Shown here: piece by piece, positions 51,526 through 62,086 of the stretch | Layout of the letters: each line of letters begins with the position of its first letter | How positions within the stretch are numbered: position 1 is the stretch's first letter | NCBI GenBank assembly: GCA_928724745.1 | Contig: CAKMXJ010000037.1 | Coordinates: 558,001-622,000 of the forward strand | Origin: Anthracocystis setariae | Taxonomy: Eukaryota > Basidiomycota > Ustilaginomycetes > Ustilaginales > Ustilaginaceae | Direction of reading: 5' to 3' | DNA: 64,000 nt | Position numbers and translations under genes: made by a program | Notes under the pieces: generated by a model | The model's input: the letters and a program-made list of their open reading frames with translations, nothing else | Told to the model about the DNA's origin: nothing | The model's database searches: none

Positions 51526-54170
51526 GGTGTGAGGCGCCCGTGATGTTATAAGGAGGCGGAAACGTGAGCGTGGGAGGATGTTGTTAAGCGGTTGGAGTGT
51601 GACATTGACGAAGTGTCGGGAAGAATCCTTAGCTGCAATGCAATGAAGCAAACGGTGATGGGGCTGTTGTGGCTAAGAGGCGGGTCACGAGATCTTCTTT
51701 GATCAAGAGCGTCTGCTACAACGCCATGGCTATGCTGGCTGACGAGGTAGCAATCGGAATCGCCGATACGATTGTAGGGCGCGGCAAGTGCGAGAGCCGG
51801 CTGATCGAACTATGCGCTTCGGAGCAACGCCGACGTGGAAATGTTGCAAGATTGATCGGGAAGCGATGTCAAGGCCAGTCGCAGCTCTGTTGTGTAAGAG
51901 CTCAAGTTGGAATTGGGACGGATACCTCGGGTCGATGGCGAAAGCGAGGTTGATGATACGCAGTGTGGAACGAGCCGAAGTGTCCCCTCTCAGACAGAGG
52001 ATGTCGTGCAGAGGATGCAGAGGCAGCACTGATGCTAAGTCAAATGAATAGCTTTGGATGACAAGAGAATCGCTGGGCTGCTTCAAAGGGTCTTGAAGCG
52101 TGGCGAGGCGATCGAGTCGATCGATGTTTGTCGTCTCGGCGGATTCGGAAGGTGATATTGGTTGTCGACTTTCAGCATGCGATCCCAGTATCAGCAACCG
52201 GTTGAAGGTTCGGTAGCGCGAGGTATGGTGGAGACGCAAGAGCCCGTTCAAAGGATGGACGTCATGGGAATGATCTGTCACTTTGCCAATCAATTCGAGA
52301 GCGCAAGCAAACAGCAACCTTGACCAACTTCGTTACGTGCACTTCAACTCACTCTCACGACGACGACTTGCAGAATTGGGTCACGAAAAGGGCACCATCT
52401 GAGCAAGCGTCCGACAGACGATTGAGCTCGCAGACTGCACTACACTGTACTGTACTGCACTCGTCAACTCCGACCTTGACTCGTTCAGATGCTCTCGACT
52501 GTGTGTGTTGCTTGGCTGGCGTCTGTTTTTCGAGATTTCCGTGTGTTGCTCCACATTTTGGATCCAGAGAGAGAGAGAGAGAGGGAGAGGAGGCTTTGTT
52601 TGCAGGCGTGTTTTTGTTTCCGATCCAACGACGCGTGAACTGCGTTCAACGAAAGTCAGCCAGTCAGCTGTGTGTTGTGTTGTTCTCGGTAAGGCACACA
52701 CGCAGGGTCCAAAAGCTCTGTTCACAGCAGCCGACTTCCCTCCTTTTCCTTTCAAAGCTCACTTGACCAGCCAAAGGTTGAATCGACAGCAGCATCACTT
52801 GCGTCACTGTACAAAACTCGCTGCTGTTGTTGCAATGCCGTTGCTCCTCCGAGGTGTGTGTTTGAGCATGACCATGCTCGTGTGAGAGGAACCCGCATGC
52901 TACAACACTCTACTCTTCCTATGGCGTACCCATGACGATCGACTGACTACCTGGCCAGTTGCTTGCTGCTCGTGATGAGTCGAGACAAGCAGCCATGGAA
53001 GGTCTGCTGGCATTTCAGCAACGTTGGTGACCTTACGTCGGCTGAAGGAGCCTTCAGGGTTTGTCGTCCCACTGTTTTGCAGCCCCAACTACTGAAGTCG
53101 ATTTATTAATAGTGCCCGTTGCTGATTGTACCTAACCGTCTCGCAGCATGGTATGCAGGCTTGTTCTAAAAACTTTTCGAATCATGCCTTCAGAGCCGTT
53201 CCTCTGGACGATGTCAGGACACGCCATGCAAGCAATCGGCACTAGTATCTGCTGACTGCTCCACCTTGGCAGCTTGGCTATGTAACAAGCTTTCTGAGAA
53301 CGAAGCATAGCGATCTGCACAAAATGGTAGAACGAGGTGTGGCGGCGAACCGAGGGCACCTTCGCACACGGCACGCTCTACGTACTCATTTGGATTCAAA
53401 GCCCATGTCGGCTTGACTCCGAGGCAGACTCGAGAACCTTCGCCTGTCGCTTAGCAGGGCTGCTATATGTTCGCCATTTCGTGGATTCACACGCCAAGTT
53501 CTTCATCCGAGAACCTATAACGTTATTGTGATGTGCTGCTTGCGCTGGAAAGCTTCGCGAACCATGCTGCTCAACTTTCCCCAAACTTGTACGAGAAGCA
53601 TGCAGTTCTTGTAGCTTGCTCCTCGCCGAAACAGCCGGCAGCCCAAGGCAAGGTGAACGCTGGACGCGTGGGCAACTGCACGTGATTAATGTTGCCTGCC
53701 TTTTTGCAACCGCCATTTTGGTTTGATTTTTTTTTTTTGACCTTAATTTTCTTTTTGGCATTTAAGTCCATTCAAGTGATTTGATACTGTACAATGCCAT
53801 GTCAGTCACATCAAAATTTGTCTTGTTCTGCGCCCATGACACCTTTTAGGGCACAGAAGCAGCGGGTCAGGGTTGGACCTGCATCAATGACGGATGTATT
53901 GCGCGACAAAAAAGGGGTCAGCCGTTGATGCAGGTTTGTGTGCCACCCAATTGGCTTGCTCACACCACTCCACAGCACTTGGTATCGTTATACTGGTAAT
54001 CAAATAGCATTGCAGAGAGAAAGAACGGAGAACACAATACACACAAGCACGATGCCAAAGCTGAGTATACCTTTGTACTGTCTGTGCATATTGAGCAAAA
54101 AGAGAGTCAAAGAACATAAGAGTCAAAGAACATTAGTCAGTCGTAGTGTGTGTGTTGTGCGTGGATGGTC

Positions 54171-54271
54171 ATAAGCAAGCGTTAGAAGAGGAGGTCATAA
54201 GCAAGCGTTAGAAAAGGAGTAGAATGGAAAGCAAGCGTTAGAAAAGGAGTAGAACGGAAAGGAAGTGTTAG
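54171..54271. repeat. Minisatellite with about 30-base unit
   Basis: Three good copies and one partial copy of a unit built on AAGCAAGCGTTAGAAAAGGA, followed by a GTAGAA(T/C)GG part in the later copies. The first copy is a shorter variant with GAGGAGGTC at its end. Confidence 0.8.
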
Positions 54272-54690
54272 CAAATGCATGTACAATCACCAGGAAAACC
54301 ACTACAAAGCTTACCAGCATAGAACGATCCACAGCGGAGAACGGCCAACCAGAGCATGCATCTGGTGTTGACAAGGCCAGTGGTGACGGAAAGGTGTGGA
54401 TGGATGTGTGTGGAGAAGAAGGAAGGAACAATCAGAAGCTCAGTCAGTTTTTAAGAACGCGCGCATGCGCACTGACCCTCTTTGATCATGACTTCTCTAA
54501 GTGTGACTGGACGCTGTTCACCATGACTGTGACTGTGACCTGTGTCTGTATGAACTGTGCTGCTTGGACGCAGGTCATCCTCATGAACGGCGTCAAGGAC
54601 GCTGGCCTCGTGGGTCCGCCATGATCTAACGCCTAACGACGTTGTTTATGACGCCATTGTGTTAGACCGGCGTCACACAACCCCAACATG

Positions 54691-54718
54691 ACCCGCTTAT
54701 CATGCGTATAAAGCGGGT
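54691..54718. other. Inverted repeat (8-bp stem) with TATA-like loop
   Basis: ACCCGCTT and AAGCGGGT form a perfect 8-base inverted repeat separated by 12 bases that include GTATA. It could be a hairpin or a binding palindrome; there is no adjacent gene to link it to. Confidence 0.45.
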
Positions 54719-55406
54719 TGTAGGCGCAGAACAAGACAAATTTCGATGTGAGTAAACACCCAGAGGATGAGGCTTTTGTACTAGCCTAGCGTTCTATCGT
54801 CGCCTAGCATGACCCTCTCGAAAAGCCCCTTCGTCTCTTCGTCAAGCGCAGGTAACGCTCGGATCGTACGGCGCTGGATCTCACATCCCCGGAAGATGAA
54901 GGCAGCCGAGTCGATGCATCAGGCAAACATGCCACTTTGCTTGATCCTCACTTGCGAGCCACTGTGCCCTACACATCGAGGCCTAATGCCGCAGATTTGG
55001 TGCATTTTGCATACCAAAGCCACCATACTTCTGTTGACGGCCGATGCCACCGTTGTTGTCGCGGTTGTTGTTTACTGACATGATGGTGCTACGCAAAGTG
55101 GCTTGCTCTGCAACCAAGTGGCGCGAATACTGTAGGAACCAAATGGCACTGATCACAAGGTCGCACGAATGAGTCGCCGTGGTCGCCACCCATCCCTTGG
55201 TGGATCCAAGGCCTGACGCAAAACCGAAACCTTGGGGCGAGGGCTGTGGGGTGTGAGACAGATGCGGGGTAGCAGCAACACGACAGTAGTCTGAATTTAG
55301 CTTGCCGACTTCGCCTAAGGCGCCGGCGTGGGAAATCTAAAGGCCCCCATTTCATCCTTCTCGGCTATCCATTCGCTTTGTTGCTAATGATGCACAGTAC
55401 ATTATT

Positions 55407-55431
55407 GTGCTGTGCTGTGCTGTGCTGTACT
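55407..55431. repeat. GCTGT pentanucleotide microsatellite
   Basis: Four to five tandem GCTGT units ending in GCTGTAC, the same unit family as at 367-411. Confidence 0.85.
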
Positions 55432-55779
55432 TGCTTGCTCGTACACTCGAAGCGGGTTGCTCAACAAATCTGATCTTTGACGTTTTTGGTGGCCGAAGTG
55501 TAACGGACCAAGACTTTCGAGATAAAGACCTGTGCAGGGTGGTAGACTGTAAATTGTTTGCGTGCTCCGAAGGAATTGCACTCGTTCGACTTTGTGTCCG
55601 CAATCATGACCAACGAACTTCCCCGTTCCGGCACCAGCAGTGGCGGAAGTATGAGCTTCTTGACTATCTGTACATTTCATGGCAACGACGCATTTCACAG
55701 CGATTTTGTACCAAACATCGTCGAGGATCGGATTGCAGAGAAGTCAACAATCTTAAACTGACGCCGTCTGTTATAGTAT

Positions 55780-55808
55780 TCTATCCTATCCTATCCTATC
55801 CTATCCTA
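55780..55808. repeat. TATCC pentanucleotide microsatellite
   Basis: About five tandem CTATC units with a final degenerate CTAGC. Confidence 0.85.
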
Positions 55809-56692
55809 GCCTACCATATCGCACCTGCAATCCTGTTGTTCTCGCCGAGTCATTTAGCGAGACTTTCCCTTGCCCCCGACCAAATGCCGGTCAAGCTCTG
55901 GTTGCTCGTGATCACATGTACCCACTGTGTTGTCGTGCTCGTCGTCGTTTGCAGCATTGCCTGACATCGAGTGCCAGTCTAGAACTCGTGCGGTACCAAT
56001 GAGCTTCGTTAAAGTATAGTAGCTTGGATATCTGATCTAAAGATCGGATTTTCGAAAGACCCGATAGATCTCAGACCTGCGTCCAATACGTTTCGTCTGT
56101 TGTGTGGCTTTTCACGCGACGTCGTGTGGAGCCGAAGTGTCAGACATTCCGTTTGTGTTGCTCGTTTGTGTGGGTGTGTTCTGAATGCGTCGTTTTTTGG
56201 CCGCGTTTTAAATTGACGCACGAACAGTATGAAAAATCATGGCGTGAGGAATTGGGACGAGCGGCTTAACGGTAATGGAAGGCTGTCAAGTCGACTGGTC
56301 AATGATGATGACGACGACGACGACGACGATGCCAGGCTCGACTGTAGCACGAGCTCAAGAACTCCGATATGGAAAGGACGCCATTATGCATGGAATCCAT
56401 GCCGACATGATCGACAAGACCTGTGAACCCATGCGCTATTGTACTGTATGGTGGCTTAGGCCTTTGCAGTGGTCGTAGGACGAAGCGAGCTGACTTGGCG
56501 ACCAAGGTTGTTTGAACCTGCCATCATGTCCCATCGGGCTACTAGCTCCAAGCAATGGACTTGACAAGTAGGACGTGACAGCTTGCTTGGTATACAAGAA
56601 GAACTTGTGCATGGCTGTCGACCGTCTCAGCGTCGCCGAAGAAGAACGCAATGAGCACCGGCACTGTTCCACGGCGGTGCTCGATCGTCTGC

Positions 56693-56718
56693 TGTACAGT
56701 ACAGTACAGTACAGTACA
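56693..56718. repeat. TACAG pentanucleotide microsatellite
   Basis: About five tandem GTACA units, the same pentamer as in the larger array at 8817-8894. Confidence 0.88.
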
Positions 56719-58203
56719 CTTTCAAAAGGATAGATAGGACTCAAGTGCGAAGAATAGAGGGAAAATCGTAGCCGAAAATGTCATGCATTGAGTAGCACTC
56801 CCGCCGATGCAGCTTGATTAGCGATCAAGCAGAGCTCTATTCGTGCATACAGAGTGGTCTTGCATTGTGGATCGAATCTGGTGTGCTCTTCAACGATGCG
56901 TTCGTACTGTCAACGGGCTATGACGACCGTGCTTGACGACAGTGACAAGCTCGAGGGAAAGAATGGAAGGCAAAGCACAAACGTATCTGAGGACTCGGAA
57001 ACGCAGCTACTGTACTGTACAGTTACCATACCGTACTGATCGTCCTCGCAAGCATGCCAAAGCTAGGACATGGTCTGTACGCACAAACGTTGTACACGTC
57101 CTGCTGCGTTTTTTCAAGTATTGACCAAAACCTGGGACCTGAGCTTGTTTTGGTAATCACTTGGTGTCGACGATGACCAGCTGTCGCGTACCAGCCAAAG
57201 CTTGATGCTGAACATCGTCTACGCCGGTCAAGCTGCGAATCGAGCTTCGCAAGACAACAGCCAATTGCAGCCCCGCCCAAAGGGGAAAAAGAAAGAAAGG
57301 ACCCTGGACTGCCGCTGGTTGGTGCGCCAGGAATGGAAAAAAGCAAAGCGGAGTTTCAGCGAACATACGAAAATGGCAGCCTATCACTTTTGACAGCCAC
57401 GAGCACCGTCGGGAGGCTGTTAGAAAGGTAAGGCACCCGCACAAATTCACAACGAAACCGAACCCAAACCCTGGAAAAGAAAATAAAGGGATCCAGCTGA
57501 GTGTGAAACCGGGTAGCCAAAGCATATACAGTAGACGGTTTATATGGCTTTCACGAGAATACGGCACTGTACTGTTCTGTACTTTTTGTTCTGGGGCGAA
57601 AGAAAAAAAAAAAGGAAAGGAGAGGTTGTGCTTGCACCATTCATCACAGCAGTACCACAACGCGGCAGAGTAGCTTGACGGATACCTCATGTAAATCCGT
57701 TTGCCAATGCGACGACATTGCTATGCAGAGCGGGGCACAAGACAGTATGCGAATCTCAAAACAGCATGAAAGACGTCCGCGAGGTAGAGCGCTGTTGATG
57801 GTAGAAAAAGAACCATGTGCAGTAGTACGAAAGCGAGGGCGATCGGAATTGGACACCGGTTAAGGAGTACCAAGTGCCACCGTAAGCAATGGACAAGTCC
57901 ATCGTCGACTTTCACGTTTAGGCTAAACTGAGTCCAGGACTGCACAGTAATCTGATCGCCATGGCATCTCTCTGTGCATGATGCAGCACTGTACACTACA
58001 GGACAGCTATCACCGCACATTGCAACAAACAGGTCGTTCTTCAAAACAGGAGACAGTCCTATACAAGACCAGAATGCCTATGCGCATGCGCATGTGGCTT
58101 GGCGTGGGCGTTTAGCCAGATGGTAGATGGAAGATGGCACATCACATCGGGTTCGAGCAATAAATAAATGGCAAAACGCGACCATGAACGGGGTTCGGGC
58201 CTT

Positions 58204-58252
58204 GGCTTGCTTGCTTGCTTGCTTGCTTGCTGGCTGGCTGGCTGGCTGGCGC
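58204..58252. repeat. GCTT/GGCT tetranucleotide microsatellite
   Basis: A run of GCTT units that passes into a run of GGCT units, a one-base variant, in a single array. Confidence 0.88.
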
Positions 58253-58770
58253 TCTTGGCTCGCTCATGCGTCGGTCCATTTGAGTCGGTCAAGTGTGAGT
58301 TAGGTGAGAAAAGAGTACCGTATAGTGCAGCGCTGGAAAGGCTTGCCGCGGTGATCCGAAATCGAGAGAGCCTTTTGCAGTTCGATAAGTTTAGGCAACC
58401 ACCGCGTCAGCGTTCTCACGGTCCAGCCTCGCATGTCGTTCATGCAGGAATTTTGATTACCACTGCAGTACAGTTCTGTACTGTCTGTCTCGACTCACCT
58501 TTCACCTTTCACCGCTTTTTTTTTCATGCTCTCTCACGCGCCTTTCTATCTGTCCCGAATTCCCTCTGCTCATTCACACGTCTGTCTGCCTGTCTGCCTG
58601 TCAGGGTGCCGTTCGCCTCCTCTCGTCTGGCGCCTTCGGCAATCCCACTCTATTGTGGCCTCTCCTTACCCCACTGAGTCGACGCACTTTGAGTTCTACA
58701 CATCCCGCCTCCTCGTCTTCATGGCGCAGTCGACTGTATTCGCTCAACTTTTGCTCTATTTTTGCGACCG

Positions 58771-58773
<3 letters not shown>

Positions 58774-58808
<35 letters not shown>
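58774..58808. repeat. (CT)n microsatellite in the Opi1-like upstream region
   Basis: About 17 CT units, followed directly by GAGAGAG so that the right edge is a short palindrome. It lies about 630 bases before the chosen ATG of the Opi1-like gene and may belong to its promoter or leader. Confidence 0.85.
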
Positions 58809-58811
<3 letters not shown>

Positions 58812-59434
58812 AGAGCCTCTGTGTTGGAAATCCAGCCAACAACGCTTTCAGCCTGTTCCGCACCCTACTCTACCCTTTTGCTCCTCCTCATCATCAACAC
58901 CAGCTAATTCACGCTTCGTCACCACCTCGGCATCCCCGACATCCCACGCTATCTTCATCTCGGGTCGTCGCCACTTGGTCCAGCATCGTTACTAAACAGC
59001 TCCAATAACGAACACAGCCAGAATCGTAGCACCAACGCAACCTGCCTCCGTTCACAACCTCACAGGCAGCTCGATTAACAGCTTCGATCGGCACCACAGC
59101 TTCAACCTTGCTTTTTTGGCGACTCAACATCGTCTCGCACCTGTGCTTGCATCTCGCTCGCCTTCAGCAGCCTCTGTTCCTCTTCTCTCATATCCAGGGT
59201 GTTTGCATTAAGCGAGGAAATCGACTTATGTACAACCACTCTGGCATCGACCGTTCTTAATCAGCCTGTTCGAGTTAGCATACGGATGTGCTACTGTCGA
59301 TAGCAGCTGCCTCAGAAGCATTCAATCGCGCAGCAGAAGCCCTACGCGATTGGCAGTCCTCTTACGTCTTGCAACATCATTGGCAAATTCGGACGAAACA
59401 CAACCCTTGTCAACGACAATCATCATCTCACACC

Positions 59435-61771
59435 ATGATTGCGCGAACAGATCCAACTCTGTCTCACCAGGAACGCTGGACCGCGCATCGAGCTGAAGGC
59501 GAAGCAGATGCAGCCCAACCGATCAGCGCAGCCTCCACACCCGCCCCTACGACCCCCGCCACACCTCCAGCAGACGACCTCACCTCATCGCAAGATATCA
59601 GCCGATCTACGTCATTAGAGCCGTCCAAAGGTCTCGGCATCGATGCTGAAGATGAGGATGTGCGTATCGCCATCATGGCTCTCGGTGCCATGAAGAGTCT
59701 CGATGGTAAGACCAACGGCCACGCTAGCACTTCGGCGTCTTCGGACGTTCAAAAGCAAAACGGTGCATTTCCCGTACCAACCTCTTCGGCCATCTCCACC
59801 TCTAGCGTCGCATCCACCGCCATCTCTTCTCCATCCTCCACACCAACCACCGACCTTACACAAGATTCGGGCGTCGAGTCGCCTGCACGCCACCTTCAGG
59901 CGCGTCTTGGTGAGCTCCCCCCAGATCTCAAGCTCCCCGCTGTCATCCATGACGAAAATGGCAACGAGCTCAAAGTCGATCCCGAAATGATGAACGATGC
60001 CGACTTTTTGAAACGAGTCAGTCATCTCCCCATCGTTCGTAGCACCTTGCGAGCTTATGAACTTGGCAAGCAGCGCAGCAATATCGTCAAGTACGGCGCT
60101 GGTTTGGTGGAAAGTTCGGTCAAGACCATTTCACGCCCTGTTGTCAGCCGTTTGGGCGCCAGCCTTGGTGAGCGCGGTGTCGAGCAGCTTGACGACTTTG
60201 CATGCCGACAGCTCGACCGTATCTACCCTTCGGCTGTCGCCTCTCCTAGCAAGGAAGAGAAGCGAGATATCTTGGAAGAAGTGGATCGCAAGGACAAGGA
60301 GGAGTGGCAGAACATGAGCCCAGAGGAGCGCGAAAAACGCCGCAAAGCATATACCGCGCTGCAACTCGAGGAGCGCGAGCGAACTCTCATGGCCAACGAA
60401 CTTCGGCAGCGACGAGGCAAGGGCTCCCATCTGGAAGTCGAAACTTCTGCATCAAACCCCTCTCTGGCGTCAGGTAGTACCACGTACACGGTGGCGGCCA
60501 AACAAAAAGATGCCAATATGGAGGAAGTCGACGATGAGAACAAGGTCAAGGCGAACGCCGTGATCCGAACCAACGGAGGCAAACTGCCTTTCCAGAACAG
60601 CCGATGGGGTTCAATGCTGGTCGAGGCTGGTGCCACTGCCGGAGGTCTCTCGGCAGCAATGAGCGAAGAATCCATGAAGTCGCTCAAATACTGCCTCCAA
60701 TGGCTCCAGTACGCTACTGCGCACATCGAGCACCAGATCACGATTCTGCGAGATCTGATTGTCAAGCTCAACCACGGCGAACTCGACATGTCTGCCACCG
60801 CTGTTCAGAATCTCGCCAACATCAAGGGCGACGTAGTCAATACGATCCGTGGCGTAGTTGATGTCATTGGCAAATACGCCGGCAACGCCCTTCCCGAACC
60901 CGCTCGTAACAGTGTCAAGGCCTTCATCCTCAGTCTGCCAGCAAGGTGGGCTACGGTCAATCGTAGCTCGGCAGCAAGCTCGCCCACAGGCTACTTTGGA
61001 AGCAGCCCGTCTTCTCCTTCCTTCTCGCCAGCGCATATCAGTGAAGGTCCTCAATCACCTTCGCACTTGACTGCCAATTCAAGGTATCGCAATGGTGCGG
61101 GTAGCCCACGGGAGCAGATGCAGGTTGCGGCCACTGCGCAGGCAGCCAACAAGATTTTGACTCTCGCCATCGAGTCGCTCGACATCCTTCGCAGCGTCAC
61201 CATCGTCTTTGGTGAATCTCTCGACCGCGCTGATCTTTGGGTGGAACGTCTGCGCATTTTGGGTCTTCAGCGCAAACGTGCACACGAAGCCAACGCTGAA
61301 CAGGCCCAGATCGCTGCCGGCCCGTCGTCATCCTCCTCTTCTCTGAGCGCGCCACACTGGGAAAGTGCGCGCGGCTCTTCGATGCGTGGACGTGCCAACT
61401 CTCCCGGCGGGGACAGCGATGTCTCGATGGGCACCACAGCCTCGACCAAACGCAGGAGGACTCGACAAATGCCGTCCGGCGGCGGATTCCACATGTCGCG
61501 GACGCCTTCGGCTGCGGGCGAGTATTCTGAGGACGAGGAAGCCCTGACGGAAACCGAGAAGGCCAAGAGCGCTGCAGGGACAGGTGCGGCAAGTCATCAT
61601 GCCCATCACCCGCACTATACGGCTGCTGGGAGGAGAACAGGGACGAGGAGTAGAGCCGGAACGGGCGGCAAGCATTATCCCATGCACCCACCTAGCTTGC
61701 CTTCTCCGTTGCATGCCAACTTTTCCAACAACGGGAATGGTTGTTCAAGTGCTGGGGATAACAAGGCTTAA
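59435..61771 (+). CDS. Opi1-domain transcriptional regulator
   Basis: A 778-residue protein with three blocks of the fungal Opi1 family. Block one, residues about 186-240, has VSHLPIVRSTLRAYE, IVKYGAGLVESSVK and ISRPVVSRLG. Block two, about 387-452, has AGGLSAAMSEESMKSLKYCL and QWLQYATAHI. Block three is about 563-613, with SLDILRSVTIVFGESL. In yeast, Opi1 represses phospholipid-synthesis genes and is held at the ER by phosphatidic acid and Scs2; the second block corresponds to the activator-interaction part. A basic TKRRRTR stretch near residue 672 could be a nuclear signal. No clear FFAT motif is seen. The N-terminus and the C-terminal 150 residues are low-complexity. The start is the ATG of MIARTDPTL; the frame continues upstream without ATG. 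Targets in this organism are unknown. Confidence 0.87.
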   Translation: MIARTDPTLSHQERWTAHRAEGEADAAQPISAASTPAPTTPATPPADDLTSSQDISRSTSLEPSKGLGIDAEDEDVRIAIMALGAMKSLDGKTNGHASTSASSDVQKQNGAFPVPTSSAISTSSVASTAISSPSSTPTTDLTQDSGVESPARHLQARLGELPPDLKLPAVIHDENGNELKVDPEMMNDADFLKRVSHLPIVRSTLRAYELGKQRSNIVKYGAGLVESSVKTISRPVVSRLGASLGERGVEQLDDFACRQLDRIYPSAVASPSKEEKRDILEEVDRKDKEEWQNMSPEEREKRRKAYTALQLEERERTLMANELRQRRGKGSHLEVETSASNPSLASGSTTYTVAAKQKDANMEEVDDENKVKANAVIRTNGGKLPFQNSRWGSMLVEAGATAGGLSAAMSEESMKSLKYCLQWLQYATAHIEHQITILRDLIVKLNHGELDMSATAVQNLANIKGDVVNTIRGVVDVIGKYAGNALPEPARNSVKAFILSLPARWATVNRSSAASSPTGYFGSSPSSPSFSPAHISEGPQSPSHLTANSRYRNGAGSPREQMQVAATAQAANKILTLAIESLDILRSVTIVFGESLDRADLWVERLRILGLQRKRAHEANAEQAQIAAGPSSSSSSLSAPHWESARGSSMRGRANSPGGDSDVSMGTTASTKRRRTRQMPSGGGFHMSRTPSAAGEYSEDEEALTETEKAKSAAGTGAASHHAHHPHYTAAGRRTGTRSRAGTGGKHYPMHPPSLPSPLHANFSNNGNGCSSAGDNKA

Positions 61772-62086
61772 TGCTTCATCTCCTGAGCTTTCAAGACGAA
61801 CTTTTGTGCCACTGTTTTGCAAAGTCGTGGTGGTTGCTTGTATTTGTACCGCTGAGTTAGTCAACCTTCATTTTTTTTTTTTTTTACCCCTCTCCCCCCC
61901 CCCCTCTCTTCGGTTTGTCGAGCACGATTGGTTAATCAAGGCTTGTTGAACAGAGACGGAGTTTGCTGATTGGATGTGTGATGTGTGATGAATTGCAAAA
62001 GGAACGGAAAAGGATGGGATGAGTGGATGATTTGGTGGTAGACTGGGGAGATGATTGGGGGGGGGCAAGATAAAAAAAAAACCAAT
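61772..62086. other. Convergent spacer with homopolymer tracts
   Basis: A spacer between the 3' ends of the Opi1-like and cullin genes. It contains a T tract (about 61870-61886), a C tract (about 61895-61904), a G tract (about 62058-62065) and an A tract (about 62072-62080). No coding potential. Confidence 0.7.

Larger units (their letters stand above)
51526..59434. other. Large gene-sparse region
   Basis: Nearly 8 kb with no reading frame I can support; the longest frames (up to about 185 codons) are low-complexity or lack any domain-like pattern. It is rich in simple repeats (55407-55431, 55780-55808, 56693-56718, 58204-58252, 58774-58808), a 30-base minisatellite (54171-54271), a small hairpin (54691-54718) and TACTGTAC-type motifs. 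No transposase, reverse transcriptase, LTR pair or tRNA was recognised. The right end (about 58500-59434) is the long pyrimidine-rich leader of the Opi1-like gene. Confidence 0.6.

Noticed and set aside
52320..52766. 148-codon frame in the gene desert
   Set aside because: It covers GA repeats and has no recognisable motif.
55407..55964. 185-codon frame in the gene desert
   Set aside because: It begins within one pentamer repeat and runs through another; no domain-like features.
57157..57690. 177-codon minus-strand frame rich in Phe and Cys
   Set aside because: Composition reflects T-rich noncoding sequence; no convincing membrane or domain pattern and no support from neighbours.
58168..58677. 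169-codon frame with a hydrophobic LACWLAGWLA start
   Set aside because: The apparent signal peptide is a translation of the GCTT/GGCT microsatellite.
51526..59434. Transposon or retroelement in the gene desert
   Set aside because: No reverse transcriptase, integrase or transposase motif and no terminal repeat pair was seen; simple repeats alone do not support one.
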